A stretch of 37,573 nt of DNA, taken from positions 1-37,573 of IMG/VR virus record IMGVR_UViG_3300037247_000622; one strand, given 5' to 3'. The DNA comes from a virus. A program made the position numbers and the translations under genes. Positions 22,800 through 30,938 of this stretch are shown here, piece by piece (position 1 is the first letter of the stretch; every line of letters starts with the position of its first letter). Under the pieces are notes generated by a model. The model ran no database searches. It saw only the letters and a list, made by a program, of their open reading frames with translations, and was not told the DNA's origin.

Positions 22800-25757
22800 G
22801 TGCCTACGTTAGCTGAACTTATAGAAGAATTCAAAGATACCCCGCCCGTCGCGGATTTTGACCAACGAATCGCCATCATCCGGGGAGCGGGAGGGCCGTT
22901 CCCCAAACGACGAGACCTCGTCACCATCCAAGACCTCATTGCGGGCTTTGACGAAGATGACCCTGGCCCTGTCGAGAAATTCATCCTCGCTCTAGGTGAG
23001 GGTGTGGTAGAGGTTGGCAAAGATATCCTCGACTTCCCGGCCCGCACCTTCCGTGGCATGCAGGCTCTTGGCGAGGGTATAGCCGTTGGTGTGGGATTGG
23101 GGAAGGAGAAGCTCGGCCTCATACCAGAGGGCGCAGGCTTCCAACCTACCATATCCCCCGAAGAGGCTGAGAGCCGATTGACTGCCTCTGCTTTCGATGC
23201 TGTCTTCCAGCTAGGAGGGTTTGGGCTCGGACGCTTCGGCAAGTCCATCATCCTCAGACAACTGCCCAAGGCCGCCAGCCGTGCAGGCACCGCCGCGACC
23301 CAAGCAGTCGAGGGAGCAGTCGAGGGCGTGACTGCCGGGCTCTCGCCCTTCTTCGTAGACCGCAACGACCCTGTCTCCATCGCCAGCCGCCTCGCTACAG
23401 CCGCAGAGTTCGGTGTGTTTGGTGCTGTCACCCGCCCCGCCATAGCCGGGCTCACCAAAGTCTTCACTCCCGATGCCTCCAAGTTCAGAAAGACAATAAC
23501 CGCAGGGCTTAACAAACTTGACCGCGGCCAGTTCCTCCGCAACATCGTCCCACAGGCCCGTCGCCGCCTAGCCAAGACCGCCGACACCTTCAATGCGGCT
23601 GCCGACGACATCATGGTGCGTGTGGATGCCCGTATAGTGGCGCGAGAAGCTGAGTTGGGATTAAAAGGCCAGCGACTGTCCGGGGCCGCCCGTAACTCTT
23701 TTCAGAATAAGACCATCGGAGTGGAGATGGAGACTGTGGGGCCAGAACTCAAGCAGGTTCTGTTGGAAGAGCTGGAGTATGTGGCGGCAGTTGACCGGCG
23801 CTTCATCCAACTGTTGGCGGGGCCGCTTAAGGGCAAAGCTCGACAGTTCAAGCGTCAGGAGTTGTCGCGTCAACTGAAGAAGCCCATCTCTCAAATCAAG
23901 CTGGGCTTTGAAGGCTTCAACATCGAGACCTTTCGGCGTCTAGTGGCCAACAATAACCGACTCCGCGACGCCCTAAAGGATGGCCACCTCCGCTTTGACT
24001 CCTTCAACCATATCCGAGGCGTGGCGAATGAGCTGAATGCTTTTGCCTTGGAGTCTATCCAAGCCTTGGCGAGCCTCACATCGCCGAGCCCCCTGCGGAC
24101 TTTACAAACAGCCTTCTCGCGTCCCTTCACTTTCAAGAAGAATGCCCGTCCCATCATACTCAGTCTGCGGAACAACCTCTTCGGCTATCTCTCCTTTTTC
24201 CAAGACAGTATCGGGAACACGGCCCACCTCACACTCGACACCGCCTCACGTGGGTTAGCCGATGCTACGGACGTGCTCCTTGGTCGGGCCGCGAATGCCA
24301 CCAGACTTGCGTCAGTCTACAATTCCATACGGAACCGAAAGTTGGTAGACACCTTTGCCAAAGCCAACACCAAAGGCATATTCGTATCAGGTGAAGCGAT
24401 TGGCCGCGACCCCACTCTCTCTCTGGGAGGCCGTGTACTAGAGAATGTGCTGTTCGGCGGGCTAAAGGGCAAGGGGGTAGCAGACACCATCTTCCGGCGT
24501 CAGGCCGTTCGCACTTTCCTATTCGACGAGGCTTTCAAAGCGTCACGAAAGGCAGGCGTCGGTGGGGTAGAACGAGAATTATTTGTTCGCAACTTCCTAG
24601 CCAATCTTCCAGCCTCTACCCAATCTAAAGCTATCGAGTTTGGCAATCGAGCTGCCTTCATCGTCCCTCGCAGCGCGACGTTCACTCAAATTGCCGACCA
24701 TCCCGCCATCCAACTATTCGCCTCCCCCTTCGTGCGCTTCGGGGCGGCCTGGGCTGAGTTCCTCGCGGAGTTCGTTCCCATCTTTGGGACGATTCAAACA
24801 GCCCGACGTGGGGCTGCCCTTGGTCTGTCACAACTCGATGTACTGACGCAAGCCGTTACCCGGCAGTTGGCGGGGGCCGGTACTGTTCTCGCCGTCGATA
24901 GACTCCTCTACGATAACCTCGACTTCACAGGCTTCGGCATCAAATACGTTGACCCCGCCAGTGGGCGTCAGTCAATCCTCCCTTCTCCTCTCACGGACGC
25001 CATTCTCCTGACTGCCCTAGTCAAAGGAGACTTCGAGAAGGCATCGGCTGCTCTCGAAGTGAGCGGCTTGACCTTCTTAGGCGGCGGCTTGCTTGGCCCA
25101 CTACCGCTGGCGCTATTCCAGCCGACCCGAATTACCGGGCAGCGCCTCACACGCGAGAGTGAACGAGTCTTTCAAAATCTCTTTCCCGGCAAAGCTATGT
25201 TTGCCATTATCAATGACTTGATGACTGACCACAGAGAGGAGCCCTTCACAGAAGAAGGCACGTTCATGCCTGGCTTGACCTTATTCCCCGGCATCACAGG
25301 CCGAGCCAGGTTGCGGCCAGGTGGCGAAGAGTCCTCCCTCAAGAAGCTCATGTTCACCGACCTCAACGTGCCCCGTTCCTTCGGCAGCATTGTGACAGTC
25401 AAAGACCTCAACGCCACGGAACGCTTCCTCGAATTTGTGCGTCGCCGCACAGACCGTGCGCCCCGCCTTACCCAATTCCCAGAGAGCATCGAACTCCGAA
25501 CTCGCGGGGGTGATGGTGTCGTGGTGGACAACGACCTGCTCGACGATAGGGTTAAGCGGTTCTATATCCGAAAGCGCGGCGAATACTTCGCTCTGATGGT
25601 TGCGGGACTCGACAACGACCCCTTCTTCCGCGCCCTAAGCCCCGCACTAATTGAAGAGAGACTAGACTACTACCTCGGCATGGCCAGCAGCAGCGCAAAG
25701 GGCAAGACGGAGACCACGTTCGCTCGTACCCTGAACGCGGTCGGAGAGATACAATGA
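22800..25757 (+). CDS. Large internal virion (ejection) protein
   Basis: A 985-residue protein, the largest in the window, starting at GTG with CGGAG upstream. Several Gly/Ala-rich hydrophobic helices appear near residues 60-110, 205-220 and 680-715. Between them lie basic, helical stretches (ARQFKRQELSRQLKK; RRQAVRTFLFDEAFKASRKAG). The C-terminus is charged and alpha/beta (VKRFYIRKRGEYFALMVAG). Size, composition and place after other ejection-type genes match podoviral inner-core proteins. I see no transglycosylase or protease site. Confidence 0.65.
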   Translation: MPTLAELIEEFKDTPPVADFDQRIAIIRGAGGPFPKRRDLVTIQDLIAGFDEDDPGPVEKFILALGEGVVEVGKDILDFPARTFRGMQALGEGIAVGVGLGKEKLGLIPEGAGFQPTISPEEAESRLTASAFDAVFQLGGFGLGRFGKSIILRQLPKAASRAGTAATQAVEGAVEGVTAGLSPFFVDRNDPVSIASRLATAAEFGVFGAVTRPAIAGLTKVFTPDASKFRKTITAGLNKLDRGQFLRNIVPQARRRLAKTADTFNAAADDIMVRVDARIVAREAELGLKGQRLSGAARNSFQNKTIGVEMETVGPELKQVLLEELEYVAAVDRRFIQLLAGPLKGKARQFKRQELSRQLKKPISQIKLGFEGFNIETFRRLVANNNRLRDALKDGHLRFDSFNHIRGVANELNAFALESIQALASLTSPSPLRTLQTAFSRPFTFKKNARPIILSLRNNLFGYLSFFQDSIGNTAHLTLDTASRGLADATDVLLGRAANATRLASVYNSIRNRKLVDTFAKANTKGIFVSGEAIGRDPTLSLGGRVLENVLFGGLKGKGVADTIFRRQAVRTFLFDEAFKASRKAGVGGVERELFVRNFLANLPASTQSKAIEFGNRAAFIVPRSATFTQIADHPAIQLFASPFVRFGAAWAEFLAEFVPIFGTIQTARRGAALGLSQLDVLTQAVTRQLAGAGTVLAVDRLLYDNLDFTGFGIKYVDPASGRQSILPSPLTDAILLTALVKGDFEKASAALEVSGLTFLGGGLLGPLPLALFQPTRITGQRLTRESERVFQNLFPGKAMFAIINDLMTDHREEPFTEEGTFMPGLTLFPGITGRARLRPGGEESSLKKLMFTDLNVPRSFGSIVTVKDLNATERFLEFVRRRTDRAPRLTQFPESIELRTRGGDGVVVDNDLLDDRVKRFYIRKRGEYFALMVAGLDNDPFFRALSPALIEERLDYYLGMASSSAKGKTETTFARTLNAVGEIQ

Positions 25758-25966
25758 GCATCGAAGCCATAGTCATCGCCGTCGGGCTCGGCGTCAACCT
25801 TCTCACAGTGGTAGGCGTAGCCATGAAGCTCTCCGCACGCTTCACCAAAGTAGAAGTCCTCTGCAACCACGTCATCAAGAACCACATCCCCCACATCTAC
25901 TCCGAGATAAGCGACCTCCGCGAACTCATCATCGACCACATCACCAGACAAGACCCAAAGCCCTAG
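25754..25966 (+). CDS. Small membrane protein ending the late block
   Basis: A 70-residue protein whose ATG overlaps the previous stop (ATGA). Residues 2-24 are one hydrophobic helix; the rest is a charged helix with EVLCNHVIKNHIPHIYSEISDLREL. The layout (N-terminal membrane helix, then coiled coil) is like small hemolysin/holin accessory proteins. Its last 26 bases overlap, tail to tail, the last gene of the leftward block. Confidence 0.55.
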   Translation: MSIEAIVIAVGLGVNLLTVVGVAMKLSARFTKVEVLCNHVIKNHIPHIYSEISDLRELIIDHITRQDPKP

Positions 25967-26123
25967 CACACTCCTCACAGCAATCTCTAGTCAACCTAAT
26001 CCTGCCCTTTCCCGGAGGCTCTATCTGCTTTATGTGGTAGTAGGGCACACCGGCGACCCCGCATAAAAAGCAGGGGCCAGAGCAAGCCTGCTTCTCCGCA
26101 TGCAGGAGTTTGTAAGTCACCAT
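25941..26123 (-). CDS. Zinc finger-like protein, Gly-x-x-Trp tail family (member 1)
   Basis: A 60-residue protein. The ATG (26123) sits inside the Trp-stop of the gene before it, a seven-base overlap. CFLC (about residues 19-22) and CEEC (50-53) form the two metal knuckles, and the end is ARALGLVW. It is the last gene of the leftward operon, so its final Trp is not needed to start any other gene. It overlaps the converging late gene by 26 bases. The family has no function known to me. Confidence 0.65.
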   Translation of the reverse strand: MVTYKLLHAEKQACSGPCFLCGVAGVPYYHIKQIEPPGKGRIRLTRDCCEECARALGLVW

Positions 26124-26278
26124 AGTAGGCCCTTCCCTCTCAGACAGTCGGCGCACACTGACCCGTCAGTTGTATATGTCGCGTTATCCTCCATTTCATG
26201 GTAAATCTCCCTGCTCGGTTCGTCGCACCAGCTACACTTAGCCCCCGTGCAGATGTCACAAAACACAAAGGTTACCAT
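26117..26278 (-). CDS. Zinc finger-like protein, Gly-x-x-Trp tail family (member 2)
   Basis: A 53-residue protein. The start at 26278 has AGGAG in front and lies inside the end of the polymerase gene in another frame. It has CDIC at residues 7-10, an extra CSWC at 15-18, and CADC near the end, followed by LRGKGLLW. The last two codons overlap the next start (CTATGGTGA). Three Cys pairs make it the most Cys-rich member. Confidence 0.65.
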   Translation of the reverse strand: MVTFVFCDICTGAKCSWCDEPSREIYHEMEDNATYTTDGSVCADCLRGKGLLW

Positions 26279-28466
26279 AATCTCCTCCGACCTTCGCCGT
26301 GACTGGAACCACCAACCCACCCATCTCCTTGACCGGCCGTGTCATAATATCTTTGAGACGTGTGATTGTAGCTGTTGCCGTACCAACAGGTAGGCAATAC
26401 ACAAGTTCGTCATGTACGATAAGGATAGGAATGAGCGCTTCTTCTTGCCATATATCCAGAGCCCGCTGATTGACAATGTCAGCAGCACTAGAGCACCCAT
26501 AGTAGTGACAACCCTTCTTCTTCCTCGTATGTGCGTCTTGCCCATAGATGTACCTCACCCGCCCAAACGGATTAACTAGCGTAATCTCACCGCCTTCGAG
26601 AAGACACGAGACCTTACTTTGCCATTCCCTGACAGCTGGATACGCATTGAAATATGCAGCTTGGAGTCCAGCAGCTCGTCCAAGTGAGCCACGCTTACGG
26701 TCTCCAAACAATCGCTCAGCAAGACTCGCAGGCAACTCACCATAATTGCTCGCGTGAATAGTCTTCTTTCCCTCAAATCTCTCTTTGTCAGTGACATCCT
26801 CATACCTCTTGTTATAGATTCGGCTTGCCGACAGCCGGTGAAAATCCATGCCCGATGCGAAGTCAGACAACATCTGCTTGTCGCCAGCCAGCCACGCTAC
26901 GCATCTGTTCTCAATCTGCGAGAAGTCCAGCCCCACTATGACCATGCCTTCAGGTGCCACTATCATCCGTCTCAGTGACGGCGGGATGTTCTGGAAGTTC
27001 GGCTCCGACGAGCTGAAGCGCGCCACGTCCGTACCCGTCACATTGAAGGTCGGATGCACTTTGCTCTTGCCCAATGGGAACCACGTCGTGATGGGCTTGA
27101 CACCCAGCTCCTTGTAGTCGGCCAACTGCTCCATCAGCGGGTGCCGGTCAGCCTGCCGCTTGATAGTCACTTCCTTGGTGTCTCGCAGGGTGATGCCTTC
27201 ACTGTCGAAGAACTCTATCACCTGCTTGGGCGAGTTGGGATTGAACGGGAAGTCATCCTTCAACAACTGCTTGTTGCCCTGCCACTCACGGTGATACCGC
27301 CTGACTGCTCTCAGGTCTATGTCAACTCCTCGCTCCCTCATCAGCACAGCCAGCCTAGCTAGGCGTTGCTGCTTCTCGACTAGGTGCCATTGGTCGGTGG
27401 TGGTGAGGTCGGCTTTGAGCTGCTCGTAGAGGTAGTAGTTGTAGGCACAGTCTCGTCCGTTGTACTCAAGTAAATCGCCTTTATCCTCTTTCCAACCAGT
27501 TGCCGGTCGGTAGTAAGAAACGAGGGAGCGGAGTCCGAGGAGTCCAAGGTTGGCGAGGTGGGCGTGGATGAGATGAGCCACCACCTTAGTATCGAATATG
27601 CAATCGGGATGGTAGCTAGTTGGATGATGACTAAGAGTGTTGAAATCGGCATCAATGACATTGTGACCAATGAGTAACTTATGGTTATCAAGGCGGTTGG
27701 CCAACAGATGCCTACCATCTGCCACATCGTAGGTCGAGTATGCTTTGTCAGCTTCATATGCTACTCCTATACAAGAGATTTCTTTCGTCTTTCTATCCCA
27801 CTCTAGGTCGAACACCATTGGCCCAGGCTGGTCAGGCAACATGCCCTTGACCACCGTGGGATACTTCAGGATGGATGGATTGGCATGGGCGGTGAGCAGG
27901 TTGTAGTGCTCACGTATGGCGACGGGCAATAGGTTGGGCTGACGCATCACCGCCGATGGGTGAAACGTACAACCAACCAACTGTCCGCCTTGGAAGGTGA
28001 CGTGGCCATGCCAATCCGAGATGCCTCTTAGTCCAAGTTTTTGTCCAAGCGCCTTGCCTCCAACCAGCATGATAGGCACGGAGGCGGGGATGGTTTTATC
28101 ATACTGTCGGCAATGCATTTCAGCCTGAGCTTTATCAACTCCCACAGGGTACGCTTCACCTTGCTTGTTCTTAGGGGGCAAGCATCGCAGAGTATTGTCA
28201 AGATAGACCTCCTTTCGGCTGAGCCCAACCGGGTTTAGAATGTTGCGGAGCAGCCACCAACCAGCCTTGCCAACGAATGGCTTGCCTTGCAGCACCTCGT
28301 TGATGCCTGGGGCCTCGCCTATAATAGCCATCTTTATCCGCGACCAGACCGGAGCAGGCTCTAGCACAAAGCCCTTGCCCACGCCATACAGCGGACAGCC
28401 CTTGCACGTGTCTGGCTGGCCTGTGCCCCCCGCTTTACCGGCCAGCGGCATGACTAGGGCTACCAT
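26256..28466 (-). CDS. Uracil-DNA glycosylase/family A DNA polymerase fusion
   Basis: A 736-residue fusion. The ATG at 28466 lies within the Trp-stop of the small gene before it. Residues 1-200 are a family 4-type glycosylase: Cys 21, 24, 95 and 119 match the iron-sulphur ligands, GEAPG (50-54) is the first active-site motif, and FHPSA the second. A 3'-5' exonuclease follows (FDLEWD, IGHNVIDADF, YNGRDCAYNYYL). The polymerase has motif A (DFSQIENR), motif B (RFEGKKTIHASNYG) and motif C (VHDELV). In motif B a His takes the place of E. coli Phe762. SPO1 polymerase also carries a glycosylase-like N-terminus. It would copy the genome and could remove or sense uracil. Confidence 0.92.
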   Translation of the reverse strand: MVALVMPLAGKAGGTGQPDTCKGCPLYGVGKGFVLEPAPVWSRIKMAIIGEAPGINEVLQGKPFVGKAGWWLLRNILNPVGLSRKEVYLDNTLRCLPPKNKQGEAYPVGVDKAQAEMHCRQYDKTIPASVPIMLVGGKALGQKLGLRGISDWHGHVTFQGGQLVGCTFHPSAVMRQPNLLPVAIREHYNLLTAHANPSILKYPTVVKGMLPDQPGPMVFDLEWDRKTKEISCIGVAYEADKAYSTYDVADGRHLLANRLDNHKLLIGHNVIDADFNTLSHHPTSYHPDCIFDTKVVAHLIHAHLANLGLLGLRSLVSYYRPATGWKEDKGDLLEYNGRDCAYNYYLYEQLKADLTTTDQWHLVEKQQRLARLAVLMRERGVDIDLRAVRRYHREWQGNKQLLKDDFPFNPNSPKQVIEFFDSEGITLRDTKEVTIKRQADRHPLMEQLADYKELGVKPITTWFPLGKSKVHPTFNVTGTDVARFSSSEPNFQNIPPSLRRMIVAPEGMVIVGLDFSQIENRCVAWLAGDKQMLSDFASGMDFHRLSASRIYNKRYEDVTDKERFEGKKTIHASNYGELPASLAERLFGDRKRGSLGRAAGLQAAYFNAYPAVREWQSKVSCLLEGGEITLVNPFGRVRYIYGQDAHTRKKKGCHYYGCSSAADIVNQRALDIWQEEALIPILIVHDELVYCLPVGTATATITRLKDIMTRPVKEMGGLVVPVTAKVGGDYGNLCVL
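27305..27316 (+). repeat. Repeated 12-mer, copy 4
   Basis: CTGCTCTCAGGT on the + strand, antisense within the polymerase gene. The 16 bases 27301-27316 equal those of copy 1. The flanks keep a 5-base inverted pair (CCTGA/TCAGG). Confidence 0.75.
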
Positions 28467-28603
28467 ATCCAACCTCGCTTGCGAGCACAATCTAAGCAAA
28501 TCCAATGCCACCCAAGTTCCGTCGCCGTCTTCCGCCAAGCACACATGTCTCGCTTGCGGATAGCGCCACGACAATCAGAGCAAAGAGTCTCGATTAGACT
28601 CAT
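28460..28603 (-). CDS. Zinc finger-like protein, Gly-x-x-Trp tail family (member 3)
   Basis: A 47-residue gene, the shortest member, just ahead of the polymerase. CSDC (residues 8-11) and CLDC (36-39) form the knuckles; the end is ARKRGWIW. Its ATA TGG TAG supplies the ATG of the polymerase, so the two are probably translated together. The binding site before its own ATG is weak (AAGAG). Confidence 0.65.
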   Translation of the reverse strand: MSLIETLCSDCRGAIRKRDMCAWRKTATELGWHWICLDCARKRGWIW

Positions 28604-28625
28604 CTCTTGTTTGTAGAACTCTAAC

Positions 28626-29369
28626 TTAGACACGTTTGAATGTACCTTCCTTCTTTTGGAATTCCAGCTTTAGAAAGTCTTGGTCGATGGGCGAGCGCGT
28701 GGCGAAGCGTAGGCTAATGTCGTTTGTCTTGCGAAAGTCCGGCTTCCAGATGACGGCCAGGGTATCTACGTCAGCGAACAGCACACCAGCCCCGCGCAGG
28801 CGCTCCGGTGACGATAGGGTGCGGTGCTCGCTAGTCTTGCCCATGTGGTGGATGATGATGGAGGCGAAGTCGTAGGTCTCCTGCATTTGGGTCAGCTCCG
28901 ATAGGAGGACTTTCATCTCTGAGTTGGAGTTCTCGTCGATGTGGTGGAAGTTGGCTAGTGGGTCGAAGATGACCACGTGAGGCTTGGCTTCCTCGATGTG
29001 ACTGGCTATTAGGCCGCGACCATCCTTAGTGTCGAGTCTACAGCCGAGGTCTTTGCTGACGAACCAGAAAGAATCCTGCACTAGAGTTCCTTTTCGTGCG
29101 CCGTGTATGTCTTTGAGGCGCTTGACCAGGCGTTCAGGGCCGACCTCCTGCTCTATCAGCAGCGCCCTCTTCGGGCCACTGACGGGAAAGGTACCCATCA
29201 CTAGGGAGCCTTCGCAGAGAGAGTACGCAATGTTGAGGGCGAGCATGGACTTGAAGGCTTTGGGGTCAGCAGCCAGGAGGAGTTTGCCTTTGCGCGGCAA
29301 TAGGGGCTTGATGTAGAAGTAGCCGGGCTTGATGACCTGGGTGATGAACGATTTGAAGACCGTCGCCAT
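28626..29369 (-). CDS. RepA/AAA_25-like ATPase (putative helicase)
   Basis: A 247-residue protein; its ATG follows the previous stop directly. A Walker A-like loop, LLAADPKAFKSMLAL (residues about 31-45), keeps Lys-Ser but lacks the usual Gly residues, as in some RepA-like ATPases. HVVIFDPLANF (about 130-140) is the Walker B. IIIHHMGK and ERLRGAGVLFADVDT are typical of the RecA-fold RepA/AAA_25 group. The likely job is DNA unwinding or loading next to the polymerase. A separate primase is not seen. Confidence 0.75.
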   Translation of the reverse strand: MATVFKSFITQVIKPGYFYIKPLLPRKGKLLLAADPKAFKSMLALNIAYSLCEGSLVMGTFPVSGPKRALLIEQEVGPERLVKRLKDIHGARKGTLVQDSFWFVSKDLGCRLDTKDGRGLIASHIEEAKPHVVIFDPLANFHHIDENSNSEMKVLLSELTQMQETYDFASIIIHHMGKTSEHRTLSSPERLRGAGVLFADVDTLAVIWKPDFRKTNDISLRFATRSPIDQDFLKLEFQKKEGTFKRV

Positions 29370-29585
29370 CTACCACGACAACCCATAGTGACGGGCACAA
29401 TCAGGGCAGAAAAAGGGTCTGGCCCCACGCGGAGCTATACTAATCCACCTCTCAATAGAGAGCTTTCGGAGCGGGTCGTCACAGAGGGTTCCACATCGGT
29501 CGCAGTCCTCTTTGATATCGTACCAGTCACCATCATAGGCAGCTAGATACTTCAGCAGAATCGTATCATCTCTATACATTACCAT
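29370..29585 (-). CDS. Zinc finger-like protein, Gly-x-x-Trp tail family (member 4)
   Basis: A 71-residue protein. Its ATG overlaps the Trp-stop of the gene before it. CDRC (residues 28-31) and CPDC (60-63) form the knuckles, and the end is ARHYGLSW. The stop is followed directly by the ATG of the RepA-like gene, so the Trp codon here does not overlap a start. That argues that Trp is kept for the protein's sake. Confidence 0.65.
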   Translation of the reverse strand: MVMYRDDTILLKYLAAYDGDWYDIKEDCDRCGTLCDDPLRKLSIERWISIAPRGARPFFCPDCARHYGLSW

Positions 29586-29839
29586 TCCAACCCTACCTTT
29601 TGGAGAAAGTCCTTCTTGTCCATCTCCACTCGCTTGCCATCTTGGAGGATGACGATGATGTCGGCTTGAGAGACATCCATCTCATACCAAGTCTTGCCTT
29701 CTATATCATTGACGGATTTGCGAAACTCCGGTGCTGTTGTAGTCCATGCGACGCCGCTTGGGATGGTGGTAATTGGGTGGCCTGGGATGGTGAACGTACC
29801 CCCATTGGTGGGGACTGTGGTGCTGTCGGTGTTTGTCAT
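29579..29839 (-). CDS. Small acidic protein with Gly-x-x-Trp tail but no zinc site
   Basis: An 86-residue protein whose ATG overlaps the ClpP-like stop. It begins with a Thr/Pro/Gly-rich segment, then an ordinary alpha/beta stretch (TWYEMDVSQADIIVILQDGKRVEMD) and ends DFLQKVGLEW. There are no Cys. It shares only the Gly-x-x-Trp end with the zinc finger proteins, which suggests the tail can be used apart from the finger. The function is unknown. Confidence 0.55.
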   Translation of the reverse strand: MTNTDSTTVPTNGGTFTIPGHPITTIPSGVAWTTTAPEFRKSVNDIEGKTWYEMDVSQADIIVILQDGKRVEMDKKDFLQKVGLEW

Positions 29840-30426
29840 TACTCTATTACCCCGTCGATGAGATTCAACTCAAGGGCTTCTTCGGGCGTGAACACCTGGT
29901 TACGCCGAGCGATAAGTCCTTGCAGCTTCTTCTTAGTCATGCCAGTACGAGCTGTGATAATGTCGTTGAGGGTGCCTTGAGTTCTCCGAATCTCTTTCTG
30001 GGTATCTTCCGTGCTAGAGAACGAGCCGACGTTTGCAGCCGAGAGTTCGTGCAGACCGAGCGAGCAGTGGGCTGTGGCGAATCGCTTGGTGGCGGCCTGG
30101 AGGATGATGGCCCCCATGCTCATGCACTGACCAGTGGCGACGATGTTGATGGGCGTCTTACGGGCTCCGGTTATGGACTTGAGTAGGTCATAGATAGCCA
30201 GCCCATCAGCCACTAGTCCGCCTGGAGTGTTGAGGATGATGTTGATGGGCTTATTCGAGTCCTCTGACAAGAAAGAGAGGATGCGAGTCAGGTAGTACTG
30301 GACTTCGGAGTTGATGACTCCGGTGATGTAGACTTCACGGCGGTCAATGGCCGAGCGGTCTATCATCTCGTGAATAGGCATCGAGGGGTTGGTCGGGCGT
30401 CTGCTACGACGTTTATATCTCGGCAT
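29839..30426 (-). CDS. ClpP-like serine protease
   Basis: A 195-residue protein. I place the start at 30426 because AAAGGAG precedes it; the frame is open further upstream. A basic N-terminal 15 residues precede the ClpP fold: GQCMSMGA with catalytic Ser103, and RFATAHCSLGLHEL with His127 at the expected distance. The PEEALELNLIDGVI end is also typical. By eye, the position of the third catalytic residue (Asp) holds Ile, so activity is not certain. Phage ClpP-like enzymes are usually prohead proteases; this one lies among early genes. Confidence 0.8.
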   Translation of the reverse strand: MPRYKRRSRRPTNPSMPIHEMIDRSAIDRREVYITGVINSEVQYYLTRILSFLSEDSNKPINIILNTPGGLVADGLAIYDLLKSITGARKTPINIVATGQCMSMGAIILQAATKRFATAHCSLGLHELSAANVGSFSSTEDTQKEIRRTQGTLNDIITARTGMTKKKLQGLIARRNQVFTPEEALELNLIDGVIE

Positions 30427-30736
30427 TCTTATCTCCTTTAGGTCTGTCATCCAGCTCTGGATGGGTCTCTTCAAATTCCATCAGTGTGAGCGCGCACCAG
30501 GCTACGCTGGCTAGGTGGTGCTGTCCATCTTCAGGGTCTAGCCTCTCGCCGCCCCACCAAGCCCAGCCATGACGCATCATGGCACCGAAGATGCGCCACC
30601 ACGGGATACCTTCCTCCCAATTCCTGTCACTGTACTTCTTGGCCCCTAGCGTATAGACCTCAACCAGCTTGAATAGCGGCTTGACAGGCAGCAGGTCGAA
30701 GCGTGCCTTACCAGAGTCGTGTTTAATCCCAGCCAT
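30413..30736 (-). CDS. dATP/dGTP diphosphohydrolase N-terminal-like protein
   Basis: A 107-residue protein. KHDSGKARFDLLPVKPL (residues about 5-21), TLGAKKYSDRNWEEGIPW (29-46), then RHGWAWWGGERLDPEDGQHHLASVAWCALTL match the family PF18909 (DUF5664), described as dATP/dGTP diphosphohydrolase, N-terminal. It would change the dNTP pool during replication. It overlaps the ClpP-like gene, for which its AAAGGAG is the binding site. Confidence 0.7.
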   Translation of the reverse strand: MAGIKHDSGKARFDLLPVKPLFKLVEVYTLGAKKYSDRNWEEGIPWWRIFGAMMRHGWAWWGGERLDPEDGQHHLASVAWCALTLMEFEETHPELDDRPKGDKNAEI

Positions 30737-30938
30737 TGACTAGACTCGCTATGGCGTATCCGCTATCCCCTTTGGGCTGACGCTCACTTATGTAACTCTC
30801 CATCCTACAGAGCTCATCAACTGTCACGGTGCCCCACGGCATGTAATACTCGGTGCGTTGCATCGGCTGACGTAGCCAAGAGCCTAAAAACATATTTTTT
30901 ATCTCATGATTATAACGCAACCATGTGACTCTACGCAT
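30723..30938 (-). CDS. Small hypothetical protein
   Basis: A 71-residue protein with GGGAGG before its ATG. The ATG overlaps the end of the deoxyribosyltransferase gene and its own end overlaps the next start. It is rich in aromatic residues and Met (residues 1-45) and ends LVNGWD. No family is recognised. Confidence 0.5.
   Translation of the reverse strand: MRRVTWLRYNHEIKNMFLGSWLRQPMQRTEYYMPWGTVTVDELCRMESYISERQPKGDSGYAIASLVNGWD

Noticed and set aside
22205-23614. A 469-residue open frame on the minus strand
   Set aside because: It lies antisense to two well-supported ejection genes, is Ser/Pro/Arg-rich without domain pattern, and has no ribosome-binding site in the right place. It is a by-product of codon use on the other strand.
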